Origin: Deltaproteobacteria bacterium
GTDB taxonomy: Bacteria > Desulfobacterota > Desulfobacteria > Desulfobacterales > Desulfosarcinaceae
Length of the DNA: 64,000 nucleotides
Direction: 5' to 3'
Assembly (NCBI GenBank): GCA_020444075.1
Contig: JAHLLR010000019.1
Span: 1-64,000 of the forward strand
Positions 55,971 to 64,000 of this stretch are shown piece by piece. The notes under the pieces were generated by a model that saw only the letters and a list, made by a program, of their open reading frames with translations, was not told the DNA's origin and did no database searches. The translations under genes were made by a program, and so were the position numbers. Numbering within the stretch: the stretch's first letter is position 1; each line of letters starts with the position of its first letter.

Positions 55971-56913
55971 CTTTGCCCTCCTCCGACCAGTTGGCGGCGT
56001 TGAATGCGGGAAGGGCGATTGCCGGTGGGTTCCCCTGGGTGTTTTGAATGACCACGGTGTTCTGCCCCAGCTGGTGCTTTTCATAGGCAGTGGCCCATTT
56101 CTGCTGGGTGAGGAACTGCAACAGGGCGGTATCGGTGGATCCATCCTTACGCCCCAGTGTATTTTGCAGATCTTTAATGCCGTCCAGGTAAGCGGCATAC
56201 AATTTGCGGATTTGACTGGCCTCCTGGTCAGCCGCATAATTGTCGGCTTCGGCAATCAGTTCCCGGCGCTTTTTTTCCTCGGATGCCTCAACCAGATTGT
56301 CGCCAAAGCGGGTCTCCTTGAGCACGAAGCTGACGACTTCGACCCCGTATTTTTTTTCGATGGTTGGCCCCCCGATATTGATGGGGCGTGATTTGAGTGC
56401 AGTGAAGATCGCTTCTTTGATGGATTCGCGATCGCTGATCAACCGGTCGACCACCTGGGCCTGCAATATATCCTTTACGATGCCGTCATAATCCCCTTGC
56501 AACAGATCCAGAGGGCTCAGATTTTCTATGGCCCACGTGTGCAGATCACGGATCCGATAGGTGAGCACTCCGGATGTCCACAGGGCAACATTGCCTTTCG
56601 AGATGATTCGCATGGGTGCCGGCGTGCCGCCCAGTTGGAGGGTCTGATTCATCAGCGGCACCTCCTGTTCGATACGGGTGAAATACGGCAAGCGGGCATG
56701 CCAGCCCACCTCCGTAACCGCCTGGCGGACCCCGCCGAATCGTTCCAAGACAACGGCATAGTTCATCTTGACTTTGAAAATGGTTTTGGTGGCATAGACG
56801 ACGGCAATCAGGCCATAGATCAATCCGACAATCGTGATCAGGGCGATCAGACGACGCAGGACGGTTTTGACGAAGGATCGCCGCAGTAATTGATTGGGTA
56901 AAGGTGTTGCCAT
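55951..56913 (-). CDS. SPFH/Band-7 membrane protein
   Basis: A 320-residue prohibitin/stomatin-like protein with one N-terminal membrane helix (about residues 20-45). It is followed by a Band-7 domain (YAVVLERFGGVRQAV to LSPLDLLQGDYDGIV) and a coiled-coil segment with many Ala/Glu/Lys residues (EKKRRELIAEADNYAADQEA). SPFH proteins form ring or cage assemblies that organise membrane domains and control proteases such as FtsH. Its stop overlaps the start of the AAA/Lon gene by 20 bases. AAAGGAGC precedes ATG 56913. It probably recruits or restrains that protease at the inner membrane. Confidence 0.9.
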   Translation of the reverse strand: MATPLPNQLLRRSFVKTVLRRLIALITIVGLIYGLIAVVYATKTIFKVKMNYAVVLERFGGVRQAVTEVGWHARLPYFTRIEQEVPLMNQTLQLGGTPAPMRIISKGNVALWTSGVLTYRIRDLHTWAIENLSPLDLLQGDYDGIVKDILQAQVVDRLISDRESIKEAIFTALKSRPINIGGPTIEKKYGVEVVSFVLKETRFGDNLVEASEEKKRRELIAEADNYAADQEASQIRKLYAAYLDGIKDLQNTLGRKDGSTDTALLQFLTQQKWATAYEKHQLGQNTVVIQNTQGNPPAIALPAFNAANWSEEGKDGQKAD

Positions 56914-57287
56914 ATCTGCTCCTTTGGTTGCAGGAAAAACGCCGACAGGGGACATCGTGACAGCAATGGCTCCCTGAACGGCGAGCACTTTCTGATCGTG
57001 ATCGCCGTCACCAGCCATCTCGAATGCGGGCGACCCGACAAGTGGCAAAAATAATGGATTTGTGACGACCGGAGCAATTTAGAAAAGATTGCCCATTTAG
57101 GAGAAAAGGTGCCCCGTCATCTGAAAATCGGTTTGGTCTTTTGTATCCATGGGTCGGGTTGTTCAGAAATGCCCGCCACAATCTGCACGATGGTCGTTCG
57201 ATGACCAGAATTATTCAACCATGAAAAAGGTGGGCTTTCAAGGGAAAAACAGTTCATTAATCGATGATGGAATCACCGGAATGAGAT
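56914..57287. other. Intergenic break inside the SPFH/Lon locus
   Basis: About 370 bases without an ORF. They probably hold the promoter of the SPFH-AAA/Lon pair, which would make it a separate transcription unit from the zinc-ribbon/SPFH genes upstream. No clear hairpin or repeat was seen. Confidence 0.4.
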
Positions 57288-58517
57288 TTACAGATTTCCC
57301 GCCAGGGCAAGCTGGTTTCGATTGACGGCGATATTGAATGTGTTCTGGACCAGGTCGTGGTGACGGATTTCAAAAGGCAGGTAGACCAACAGATAGCGAC
57401 TTGGTTTGACATGAATTTCAGCAATGCGGTCTTCCACTACTTTTTTAGGACGCAGGAAGCCGGCGATGTTCAGCTTCAGGGTCTCGACAGCTTCGGATAC
57501 CGGCAGGTTGACCGGATGCATGCTCCCTTTTGGCACGTCGGCAACCAGATGATCCCGGGGTTGGGAAAGGGTGATGTGGTGGGTTAATCGCAGAAAACTC
57601 CGCGGTCGGACCTTGAAGGCGGGGCTCCAGAAATGACAGGGGATACGGTCCCATCCGGGTTGGACCACCTTGGGCAGATTGGCCGCTTTTACCAGGTCGG
57701 CATAGCTGTTGAGATCAATGCCGGACACCTCGGCCCTGATACGCCAGAAGGGCAGGTAAATGATATTCTTACCTTCGGGAGTCGGCAGATGGGCCACGTT
57801 GACCCGTGACATTCCATCTTTTGATGCCTGCCACATGGATTCACAATTGGTGCAATGAAGGACCAGGGCATCCCGACGCCCCTGCATGTCCCAGCCACAA
57901 TTCGGGCAGAGCGTGGGGATGAAGCGGATGCGCCAGTCCGCCGGTCCACCGGAGAAATGACTTAATTCAAAGGTTTCATCCAGTTCTTCGGATGCCGGCT
58001 GATTGAGCACGGCATCCATTATCCTTTTGGCCACATAAAAGGGGGCGTAAATCAGGCTCAAGGATTCACCGATGTGGCTTTGATGGAGAATCGGCCCGGG
58101 CATTTTGAGGTTGAAGCGGGTAAGAAACGTTTCCATCACCTGACGGAAGGGGAGGGTGGGGTTGATGAACCACCCCTTGGTCTCCGGGCTGACAAACTGC
58201 AGTTTCATGGCCTGGCTGCGAAGACCGACCGATGGGGGAAAAAGTGTTGATTGCATGGCCTGCTGGCTGGCATCCAGAAACCGGTTCTGGATGCCGGAAG
58301 GCAGACAGGAAAAAAGCATGCCCTTGAACCGCCAGTAGGGGAAATAGACTAACTCCTGGCCTTCAGGGGCATTGTGGGGCAGCATATATCGAAAATAGCT
58401 GCGCTCCACGAGATAAGAGTTCACCTTGCAGAAAGTACATCGAAACAGCCGATCCGTTTCGTTGAGTTCCGCCGGTGCCCCGCACTGGGGGCATTGATGA
58501 TCGATGGTAAAATTAAT
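57288..58517 (-). CDS. Zinc-ribbon protein of the SPFH/Lon locus, apparent ATT start
   Basis: A 409-residue protein with two zinc ribbons: residues 8-32 (CPQCGAPAELNETDR, then FRCTFC) and in the middle (CPNCGWDMQGRRD, then LHCTNC). Between and after them lie long mixed alpha/beta regions with aromatic residues (VYFPYWRFKGMLF, IIYLPFWRIRAE) that suggest repeated subdomains. No ATG, GTG or TTG precedes the first ribbon in frame. The ATT at 58517 has GGAG six bases upstream and overlaps the upstream SPFH stop (ATTAA), so an AUU start coupled to SPFH translation is the best reading. A +1 frameshift fusion or a later GTG start are alternatives. I recognise no family. Confidence 0.7.
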   Translation of the reverse strand: MNFTIDHQCPQCGAPAELNETDRLFRCTFCKVNSYLVERSYFRYMLPHNAPEGQELVYFPYWRFKGMLFSCLPSGIQNRFLDASQQAMQSTLFPPSVGLRSQAMKLQFVSPETKGWFINPTLPFRQVMETFLTRFNLKMPGPILHQSHIGESLSLIYAPFYVAKRIMDAVLNQPASEELDETFELSHFSGGPADWRIRFIPTLCPNCGWDMQGRRDALVLHCTNCESMWQASKDGMSRVNVAHLPTPEGKNIIYLPFWRIRAEVSGIDLNSYADLVKAANLPKVVQPGWDRIPCHFWSPAFKVRPRSFLRLTHHITLSQPRDHLVADVPKGSMHPVNLPVSEAVETLKLNIAGFLRPKKVVEDRIAEIHVKPSRYLLVYLPFEIRHHDLVQNTFNIAVNRNQLALAGNL

Positions 58518-59655
58518 ATTTTTCTCCGCACTGGTTGCAGAATTTGGATCCGGCCAGATTTTCGGCGCCGCATTTTGCACAAAAGACGGGTTGAGGCTTT
58601 TCTTCTGCCGGATGACCGCATCGGGAACAGAATTTCGCGTTCGGCGCCAGGTTTTTCCCGCAATGCCCGCATTCGATGAAAACCAACTGCTGGTGTCCGC
58701 ACATGGGGCAGAACTTGGCCGTGACCGGGATGCTGCATTGGCATTCCTGGCAGGTGGCTGGTTCCGTCGCAGAGGGCGGCTGCCCATCAGCTTGCGGGTT
58801 CTTGGCGGATGCATTGAAATACTGGGCAAACATGGCCGGCATCATCAACCCCAGACTGGTACCCATGCCCATATTGCCATCTCCATCGGCTTCCGATGCC
58901 TTTTCCATGGCCATGGCTGACTTCATCTGCATGAGCTTGTTCATGTCGTCGAATACTCCCAGGCGACTGCGGTCATCGATGGCCTTTTGTACTTCCGGCG
59001 GCGGGGTGATGGCATTCATGTAGAGATGGGTCAGGCCCAGTCCGAAGTGTCTGAAATCCTCATGAAGTCTTTTGGACAGACCCACTGAAAGCTCATCGTA
59101 TTTAGCCGGCAGATTCAGAATGGAGTCTATTGTTTCACCCATATAGTCGTTAAATCGGGAAACGATGACCCGGTTCAGGTACTCCTCGATCGCTTCGGTC
59201 GTAAACATGCCCTGGGTGCCTACCATGGTGTTGATGAACAGCACCGGCTGCACCACCCGCAGGTTGAATACGCCAAATGCCCGCAGTCGGATCAGCCCCA
59301 GTTCGGTATCTTTAAAGGCAACCGGATCGCGGGTCCCCCATTTCAGGTTGGTGAAGACTTTCATGTTGACGAAATACATCTCGGCCCGCAATGGACTGGT
59401 CATTCCCCAGGGCAGACTGACGATTTTGGTGAGAATGGGAATATTCCCGGTTTTAAGCGTATGACGGCCGGGCCCGAAGGCTTCTACCGCTTTGCCTTTA
59501 TAAAAAAAGACGCCGGCCTGACTCTCCCGGACGGTGAGTTGTGCCCCCCATTTAATCTCGCCCGATCCCTTTTCAGGCAGGCGATGGACCAGTTCCTGGC
59601 CGCTTTCGTCAAACCACTCCAGGTTCTCCAGAAAAACCCGATTGTCACCTTGCAT
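58513..59655 (-). CDS. SPFH protein with C-terminal zinc ribbons (virion-core/YdjI-like)
   Basis: A 380-residue SPFH protein without a membrane helix. The SPFH core includes QLTVRESQAGVFFYKGKAVE and YLNRVIVSRFNDYMGETID. The C-terminal 100 residues carry CQECQCSI, then CPMCGH, CGHCGK with CSRCGH, and CAKCGA with CNQCGE, giving about two to three zinc ribbons. Such SPFH/virion-core proteins bind zinc and associate with membranes or partner proteins. AAGGAG precedes ATG 59655; a longer in-frame start at 59685 is less likely. It is coupled at its stop to the second zinc-ribbon gene. Confidence 0.85.
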   Translation of the reverse strand: MQGDNRVFLENLEWFDESGQELVHRLPEKGSGEIKWGAQLTVRESQAGVFFYKGKAVEAFGPGRHTLKTGNIPILTKIVSLPWGMTSPLRAEMYFVNMKVFTNLKWGTRDPVAFKDTELGLIRLRAFGVFNLRVVQPVLFINTMVGTQGMFTTEAIEEYLNRVIVSRFNDYMGETIDSILNLPAKYDELSVGLSKRLHEDFRHFGLGLTHLYMNAITPPPEVQKAIDDRSRLGVFDDMNKLMQMKSAMAMEKASEADGDGNMGMGTSLGLMMPAMFAQYFNASAKNPQADGQPPSATEPATCQECQCSIPVTAKFCPMCGHQQLVFIECGHCGKNLAPNAKFCSRCGHPAEEKPQPVFCAKCGAENLAGSKFCNQCGEKY

Positions 59656-59832
59656 TGGTATCTTCTCCTTATAAAAAGTTGCCATGGTTTCAATATCGGT
59701 TGCGATTGAAAAAACGTAAGTGTTTGAAGCGGAAAATAGCAGCTGCGGTCGTCATTTAATCCGCTATCATCCGTTGGTGGCGGATGATAACTTGTCATCC
59801 TGTGCCTCAGGTAGAACGATTGCGCCTTTGAA

Positions 59833-60573
59833 TTAATCGCCGGTTGGGACGGCTGTCGGCGGCGGTGCCTTCGGGGATCCCTCAATGGTCTCTTGCGTTA
59901 CCGGTGGGGTGCTTTCAGGAGGCAGCGGGGTAGCTGTGGGGAGCGTTGTTGGGGTGCCCGTCTGTTTTTCCGCAGCCACTTCAGGCAGCGACGGAGTTTG
60001 GGTTGCTGCCGGTTTCGGTGCAGTTGTGGCTGGAATTTGAACTGGGGCCGGCAGCGCCATGGAAGATTGGTTTTGTTCGGGGACAGCTTGAGACTGAGGG
60101 TCCTGGGATAAAACGGTTCCCGTGGAAGGCGCGACCATCGGTTTTGTGCCCGGTTCGGGCGTTGCAGCGGTTTGGGGAGGTTCAGTCTGAACCGTTGATT
60201 TGAGTTTAGAGATTGTCTGATTGGCGCTGGATAAATCCGCCTTGGCTTTCTCGAAATCTTTCATGACTCCGGCGAGCTGTCGACTGACCCGTTCCGTCGC
60301 TGCTTTTTCTTCCTTCAGGCTTTTCTGCGCGGTTTCAAGCTTATCCATGGCTGTTTTGAGCTGGGCTTCCATGTCTTGGATCGAGGTTGCTTCCGACGTG
60401 ACCGTTTCTTTTTCCGCCGTCAGGAAATGGGTCTGAAGGGTGGATAGCCGAATTCCAAGGATCATTGAAAGCAACGCAAAGACCAGTGTAAGTGCGGCAA
60501 ATGCCAGAGCAAGGGTATGCAGCAGGGTGCTGGGGCCTGAAAAATTTCCCTGGGTGGCGATAGCATCATTCAT
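59833..60573 (-). CDS. Membrane-anchored coiled-coil protein with Pro/Thr-rich tail
   Basis: A 246-residue protein with one membrane helix (about residues 18-42, LALAFAALTLVFALLSMIL), a long coiled coil (about 50-130, EAQLKTAMDKLETAQKSLKE and beyond), and a Pro/Thr/Ala-rich tail of 100 residues that is probably disordered and may be exposed or span the periplasm. It is similar in layout to the neighbouring 261-residue gene, with which it forms the start of the SPFH/Lon locus. GGGAAAG precedes ATG. No family name is known; a scaffold role is inferred. Confidence 0.7.
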   Translation of the reverse strand: MNDAIATQGNFSGPSTLLHTLALAFAALTLVFALLSMILGIRLSTLQTHFLTAEKETVTSEATSIQDMEAQLKTAMDKLETAQKSLKEEKAATERVSRQLAGVMKDFEKAKADLSSANQTISKLKSTVQTEPPQTAATPEPGTKPMVAPSTGTVLSQDPQSQAVPEQNQSSMALPAPVQIPATTAPKPAATQTPSLPEVAAEKQTGTPTTLPTATPLPPESTPPVTQETIEGSPKAPPPTAVPTGD

Positions 60574-60629
60574 TGGCGCTTTCCCGAAAATTTAAGTTGA
60601 TAAGCAGGTTGATAGGGGGGCGCGACGGT

Positions 60630-61415
60630 TCAGCCATCAATGGTACCCACGATGATAGTCAGGGACCATTCCCTGTATTTATTATCCATTTTAGCGGAAA
60701 CCTCTATACCGATGGTTGAAAAGACACGCTGTAAAAATGAAGCGTAAGAAGGTGCCGTCTCCTTGCTGTTCACGGCCAGCACGAAACCTTTCGGAGGGTT
60801 GGAAAAGGCGCTTTGGGCCACACCGTGAGTTTTCCAACCATCTGCAGTCAGGATCTCTTCCAGCTGCCTGGCTGTCATTTCAGATGTTTCATCATCCATA
60901 ACGCAGAAGATATCAACATTCCCCTTTGGACCCGGATCGAGCAAGTCGATCAGCTGTTCCCGCTGGCTTTCGGAAAGACCGCCTTCCGGTTCCAGCTCCA
61001 GATCAAGGTATTCAGTGGTTTCCGATTCGTCTGCGCCTTTTTTCTCCTGTTTCTCTTGCTCTTGATGGGCTTTTATGGCGGCTTCGGCAATTTCCATCCG
61101 TTTTCGGGCATCCAACAGCGCCTGGGTCAACTCCTTGGCAGACGACTTGCTGGTTTTTAACTTGAGCTGATTGATATCCTGGTGCTGCTGGGTTTGAAGC
61201 AACTCTCTGCGGATCTCTTCAGCCGTTTTTTCAAGGGATTTGATTCGTTTGCGAGAGGATTCGAGGTCTTCTGAAAGCCCGCGGACGAGGTTTTTTGATT
61301 TTCCGACAGTCAAAAAAACCATGATGCCTGTCAGCACTGCAAAAACCAGTGTCGCTGCAAGCATCCATCCGTTCAGTGCAGCGACGGATTCCATGTTGGT
61401 CCACCATGATAACAT
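60630..61415 (-). CDS. Membrane-anchored coiled-coil protein with C-terminal alpha/beta domain
   Basis: A 261-residue protein. Membrane helix at about residues 14-36 (GWMLAATLVFAVLTGIMVFL), then a coiled coil (about 45-130) with an acidic linker (DESETTEYLDLELEPEGG). A small C-terminal domain (about 150-261) has VDIFCVMDDETSEMTARQLE and YREWSLTIIVGTIDG. That domain may be a novel fold or a divergent receptor-like unit. It is the first gene on the minus strand of the locus; a 214-base gap separates it from the divergent DnaJ gene. Weak ribosome site; function unknown. Confidence 0.7.
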   Translation of the reverse strand: MLSWWTNMESVAALNGWMLAATLVFAVLTGIMVFLTVGKSKNLVRGLSEDLESSRKRIKSLEKTAEEIRRELLQTQQHQDINQLKLKTSKSSAKELTQALLDARKRMEIAEAAIKAHQEQEKQEKKGADESETTEYLDLELEPEGGLSESQREQLIDLLDPGPKGNVDIFCVMDDETSEMTARQLEEILTADGWKTHGVAQSAFSNPPKGFVLAVNSKETAPSYASFLQRVFSTIGIEVSAKMDNKYREWSLTIIVGTIDG

Positions 61416-61644
61416 TCGTGATAGCCTTTCGTGGAATGGTAGTGGTAAAAGTGCATAGGGATCAGGAAAAATTAATAATACAAAGAAAGTGAATATAATT
61501 CAAGCCCTTTCTGGCCATTTCCCGGCTTTTCGGGCTCCTCATCCAGCAGTTGGCAACCCTGGTATTTTGTGTTACGGGGAGTACGCCTTAAATTTGATGG
61601 CGAACAGGTAACTTGAAATTGAACTGAAACAGGAGAATCTATCC

Positions 61645-62400
61645 ATGGGATGGATGGGAAAACTGGTTGGCGGAACTATCGGGTTCGCACTTGGCGGACC
61701 GCTTGGTGCTATCTTCGGGGCAGCCTTCGGGCATGCCTTTGATACGGGATCCGAGCTTGATACGACCGGCAATCGTCAACGGTTGTCAACGATCGAGCAG
61801 CATCAGTTGACATTTTTTGTGGCGGCCTTTTCCATGCTGGCCAAGCTGGCCCAGGCGGACGGGCGGGTGACCAAGGAAGAGATTGATTCCATCGAGAGCT
61901 TCATGGAAAAGGATCTGAGGCTGAACGCGGAGGGCCGGAATGCAGCCGTAAATATTTTCCGAACGGCTTTGAACGCACCGGGGAGCTTTTCCGATTTTGC
62001 CCGCCAGTTCTATAACCAGTTCCATCAGCAGCCCCAGATGCTGGAACTCATGATCGATATCCTGTTGCGGGTAGCGGTTTCTGACGGAAGCCTGACCCAG
62101 GGGGAAGAATCACTGATCTTTTCCGCCGTAAACACATTTAATTTCAGCACCGGCCGGTACGAACAATTGAAGTCTCAGTATATTCGAACAGCGGATAAAG
62201 CCTATGCGGTGCTGGGTTGCAGCCCGGACGATACTGACGAGCAGGTAAAACGCTGCTATCGTCAGCGGGTACAGGAGTACCATCCTGACAAAATCGCCTC
62301 AAAGGGACTGCCCGACGAGTTCACCCGCTTTGCCCAGGATAAATTTCGTGAAATTCAGGAAGCGTGGGAGCAGGTTAAAGCCGCCAGGGATATCAAATAG
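61645..62400 (+). CDS. TerB-DnaJ protein (DjlA-like co-chaperone)
   Basis: A 251-residue protein. A glycine-rich hydrophobic N-terminus (GGTIGFALGGPLGAIFGAAFGH) resembles DjlA's membrane anchor. A TerB-like helical domain follows (about 50-170) with FSMLAKLAQADGRVTKEEID and LLRVAVSDGSLTQGEE. A J-domain (about 188-250) has the HPD motif in YHPDKIASKGLP. DjlA is an inner-membrane partner of DnaK, inducing the Rcs response when overproduced. A GGAGAATC site precedes ATG. The stop overlaps the convergent MBL gene by eight bases. Confidence 0.88.
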   Translation: MGWMGKLVGGTIGFALGGPLGAIFGAAFGHAFDTGSELDTTGNRQRLSTIEQHQLTFFVAAFSMLAKLAQADGRVTKEEIDSIESFMEKDLRLNAEGRNAAVNIFRTALNAPGSFSDFARQFYNQFHQQPQMLELMIDILLRVAVSDGSLTQGEESLIFSAVNTFNFSTGRYEQLKSQYIRTADKAYAVLGCSPDDTDEQVKRCYRQRVQEYHPDKIASKGLPDEFTRFAQDKFREIQEAWEQVKAARDIK

Positions 62401-63202
62401 CCTGGATGGCGGAACGAATCATGTTGGCGAAACTGGCATTACCCATGGTAAAGAATTTAACGAACCGATCCTGTCGTCGATCCAATTGCCGAATGATTTC
62501 CCTTTCCGGCAACCCACGGGTCAACAATAAACGAACCTGCCCGGTGATCTCTTCCAGATAGGACAGTTTGCGGCGCAGCCGATCTCGGCCGTTTTTCAAT
62601 ATGGGGTTATGACCGCAAAAAAGCGCTTCAAAATCGTATCGCAGTACGTTTTTTAGCGATCGGATCTGCTGATCGATTTTTTCGTCGGTCCGGAAAAACT
62701 TGATCCGGTCTCCCAGATAAAGGTCGCCGGAAAAAAGCCAGCCATTTTGCACTTCCAGATAGACGGTATGATCCCTGCTGTGCCCCGGCGTATGAATGGG
62801 CAAAAAACGAAACCCATCGGATGTTACCACCGCGGGCAGGGGCGAGACGGCCACCTCCCGGGATTGTCCCCATACGAGGTGTTGATAGGGTAAAATGGGT
62901 CGGATATGGGTCATTTTTTGAACAGTGACAGGATGCCCCATCACCGCGGCGCTGCATACCTTGGCGATCATGGCCGCGTTGCCGCTATGGTCTTCATGAT
63001 GGTGGGTCAGCAGGAGTTGATTGATTCGATGGGTGGAGACGAATGATTTCATTTCGCCGGCCATCCTGGTCTGGCCGCAATCGATGAGGGTGTCTCCGAT
63101 CAGATAGCAATAGACATTCATCAACGGTCGGCCGATGATGCCGTATCCCAATTCCAGGGCCGTCACCCGGGCATTGAACCGGTGTTTTTTTACTATCTTC
63201 AT
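62393..63202 (-). CDS. MBL-fold metallo-hydrolase
   Basis: A 269-residue metallo-beta-lactamase-fold hydrolase. The metal site HHHEDHSGN (residues 67-75) has the usual HxHxDH-type ligands, with further His in VMGHPVTVQ and IHTPGHSRDHT and in LFCGHNPI. GDTLIDCGQTRMAGE is the typical N-terminal start. It could be a glyoxalase II-like, RNase- or quorum-signal-type hydrolase; the substrate cannot be told from sequence. ATG 63202; the gene lies 35 bases from the acyl-CoA dehydrogenase gene on the same strand, so both may be in one operon. Cytosolic. Confidence 0.88.
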   Translation of the reverse strand: MKIVKKHRFNARVTALELGYGIIGRPLMNVYCYLIGDTLIDCGQTRMAGEMKSFVSTHRINQLLLTHHHEDHSGNAAMIAKVCSAAVMGHPVTVQKMTHIRPILPYQHLVWGQSREVAVSPLPAVVTSDGFRFLPIHTPGHSRDHTVYLEVQNGWLFSGDLYLGDRIKFFRTDEKIDQQIRSLKNVLRYDFEALFCGHNPILKNGRDRLRRKLSYLEEITGQVRLLLTRGLPEREIIRQLDRRQDRFVKFFTMGNASFANMIRSAIQAI

Positions 63203-63237
63203 ATCAACCGTTTATCTCCGGAGATCGCCAGCCACGG

Positions 63238-64000
63238 CTATTCATAAATCTTTTCATCCACCGCATCCGCCTGGGCCGCATCCAGTTCCCAGTTGCGGGT
63301 CTGACCGTCCGACTTTTGCCTGGCATGGCTCCGATACCATTCATTGGCAATGATCATGGACATCACTTCATTAGTGCCGGTCCAGATGGACGCCAGCCGC
63401 AGATCACGGACGATGCGTTCCACGGGAAAAACATTGGTGTACCCAATGCCGCCCATGACCTGCATGGCGTTGTGGGCCACCCGTTGGCACGATTCCGTGA
63501 CAAACTTTTTGGTCTGGGAGACCATCCGCCGGATTATCTCAGGAGACTCGCCATGGTCAACCGCCGTACAGGTGGTGTAAACCATTGCGCATGAAGCATC
63601 CAGCAGCATGGCGGCTTCAGCCACTTGAAAACTGACGCCTTGAAAGGTGTTGATGGGTGCGCCAAAGGCTTTTCTTCGGTTGGAATAGCCGGTAGCGACT
63701 TCCAGCGCAGGCCTGGCTGCGCCGATGGTCATGGCGGCCGTTCCCAATCTTTCGGGGATCATCATGGTATTGAAGACCGCATAAGCACCGTTGAGGGTTC
63801 CCACCACATTGGATCTTGGAACCCGCACATCCTTGAACACGATCCGGCCCGCGCCGCCCCCACGGCAGCCCATGAGCCCATATAAATACTTGGTCTCCAC
63901 TCCCGGACCGCGGTCGACGACAAAACAGGTGAGTGCCTCATGGGGTTTGGCATCGGGAGCCGTTTTGGCGTAAACCAGAAAGAAGTCGGCGCCTTCCGCC
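63238..64000 (-). CDS. Acyl-CoA dehydrogenase (partial, N-terminus outside window)
   Basis: The last 253 residues of an acyl-CoA dehydrogenase, an FAD enzyme that introduces a trans-2 double bond into an acyl-CoA. The frame runs to the window edge, so the start is missing. Visible are GCRGGGAGRIVFKDVRVPRS, LGTAAMTIGAARPALEVATG, the FAD region GYSNRRKAFG, QVMGGIGYTNVFPVERIVRD and the C-terminal IWTGTNEV. The position of the catalytic Glu in related enzymes (YEGT) is Thr here, as in several long-chain and aryl-CoA types. Likely cytosolic, in fatty-acid or aromatic acyl degradation. Confidence 0.9.
   Translation of the reverse strand, partial: AEGADFFLVYAKTAPDAKPHEALTCFVVDRGPGVETKYLYGLMGCRGGGAGRIVFKDVRVPRSNVVGTLNGAYAVFNTMMIPERLGTAAMTIGAARPALEVATGYSNRRKAFGAPINTFQGVSFQVAEAAMLLDASCAMVYTTCTAVDHGESPEIIRRMVSQTKKFVTESCQRVAHNAMQVMGGIGYTNVFPVERIVRDLRLASIWTGTNEVMSMIIANEWYRSHARQKSDGQTRNWELDAAQADAVDEKIYE

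Noticed and set aside
55971-56255. N-terminal extension of the AAA/Lon frame
   Set aside because: Translation is Pro/Ser/Arg-rich and overlaps the SPFH coding frame; ATG 55970 with GGAGG upstream is the better start.
58518-58829. N-terminal extension of the zinc-ribbon frame
   Set aside because: It overlaps the SPFH C-terminus in another frame and looks like a shadow; the ATT at 58517 is favoured.

Overview
The window reads as a chromosome segment of a mesophilic, anaerobic deltaproteobacterium (Desulfobacterota, probably near Desulfosarcina or Desulfatitalea). This is inferred from gene content and protein style: an SSS-type sensor kinase, an ADP-forming acyl-CoA synthetase, Hsp70/DUF2760 and TTHB210-like genes, and a glucosylglycerate-type osmolyte cluster. 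No rRNA or taxonomic marker is present. Gene density is high on both strands. I saw no prophage, CRISPR array or complete insertion sequence.

1-17.5 kb holds housekeeping and envelope genes: a J-domain protein, a membrane protein, YceD with a 59-residue coiled-coil partner, a 2-Cys peroxiredoxin, a CDF metal exporter, an SSS-domain histidine kinase with a small membrane partner, an Hsp70 (DUF3731)/DUF2760 pair, FabH, and a large acidic repeat protein followed by a secreted helical protein.

17.5-27 kb holds a SixA-like phosphatase and then an osmolyte island: two paralogous GT4 enzymes, a GH13_18 phosphorylase, a third GT-B enzyme, a HAD protein, a degenerate M20 protein and a GpgS-like GT81 enzyme. 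Together they suggest synthesis and turnover of glucosylglycerate or mannosylglucosylglycerate.

27-39.5 kb holds a TPR protein, a NUDIX hydrolase, an MFS transporter, Hsp33, an acyl-CoA synthetase, a minor-pilin operon ending in a giant fused prepilin/adhesin, and a GT-C/TPR glycosyltransferase. A 142-bp MITE-like element lies between the last two. A nearly identical inverted copy, also with a 4-bp target duplication, lies about 10 kb downstream beside a DEAD-box helicase gene.

39.5-52.5 kb holds eroded MFS and LysR remnants, a hybrid PAS kinase, tRNA-Pro, PurA, TadA and tRNA-Arg(ACG), a TTHB210-like lipoprotein, an RhlE-type helicase and a cold-shock protein, a REC-HDOD protein whose phospho-acceptor is Glu, a MutT-like NUDIX enzyme and an amidohydrolase.

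52.5-61.4 kb is the most unusual region. It is a same-strand set of two coiled-coil membrane proteins, a zinc-ribbon SPFH protein, a zinc-ribbon partner with an apparent AUU start, a membrane SPFH protein, and a 1139-residue protein joining two AAA+ modules to a Lon-type Ser/Lys protease. I infer a membrane-microdomain proteolysis system. The window ends with a TerB-DnaJ protein, an MBL-fold hydrolase and a truncated acyl-CoA dehydrogenase.
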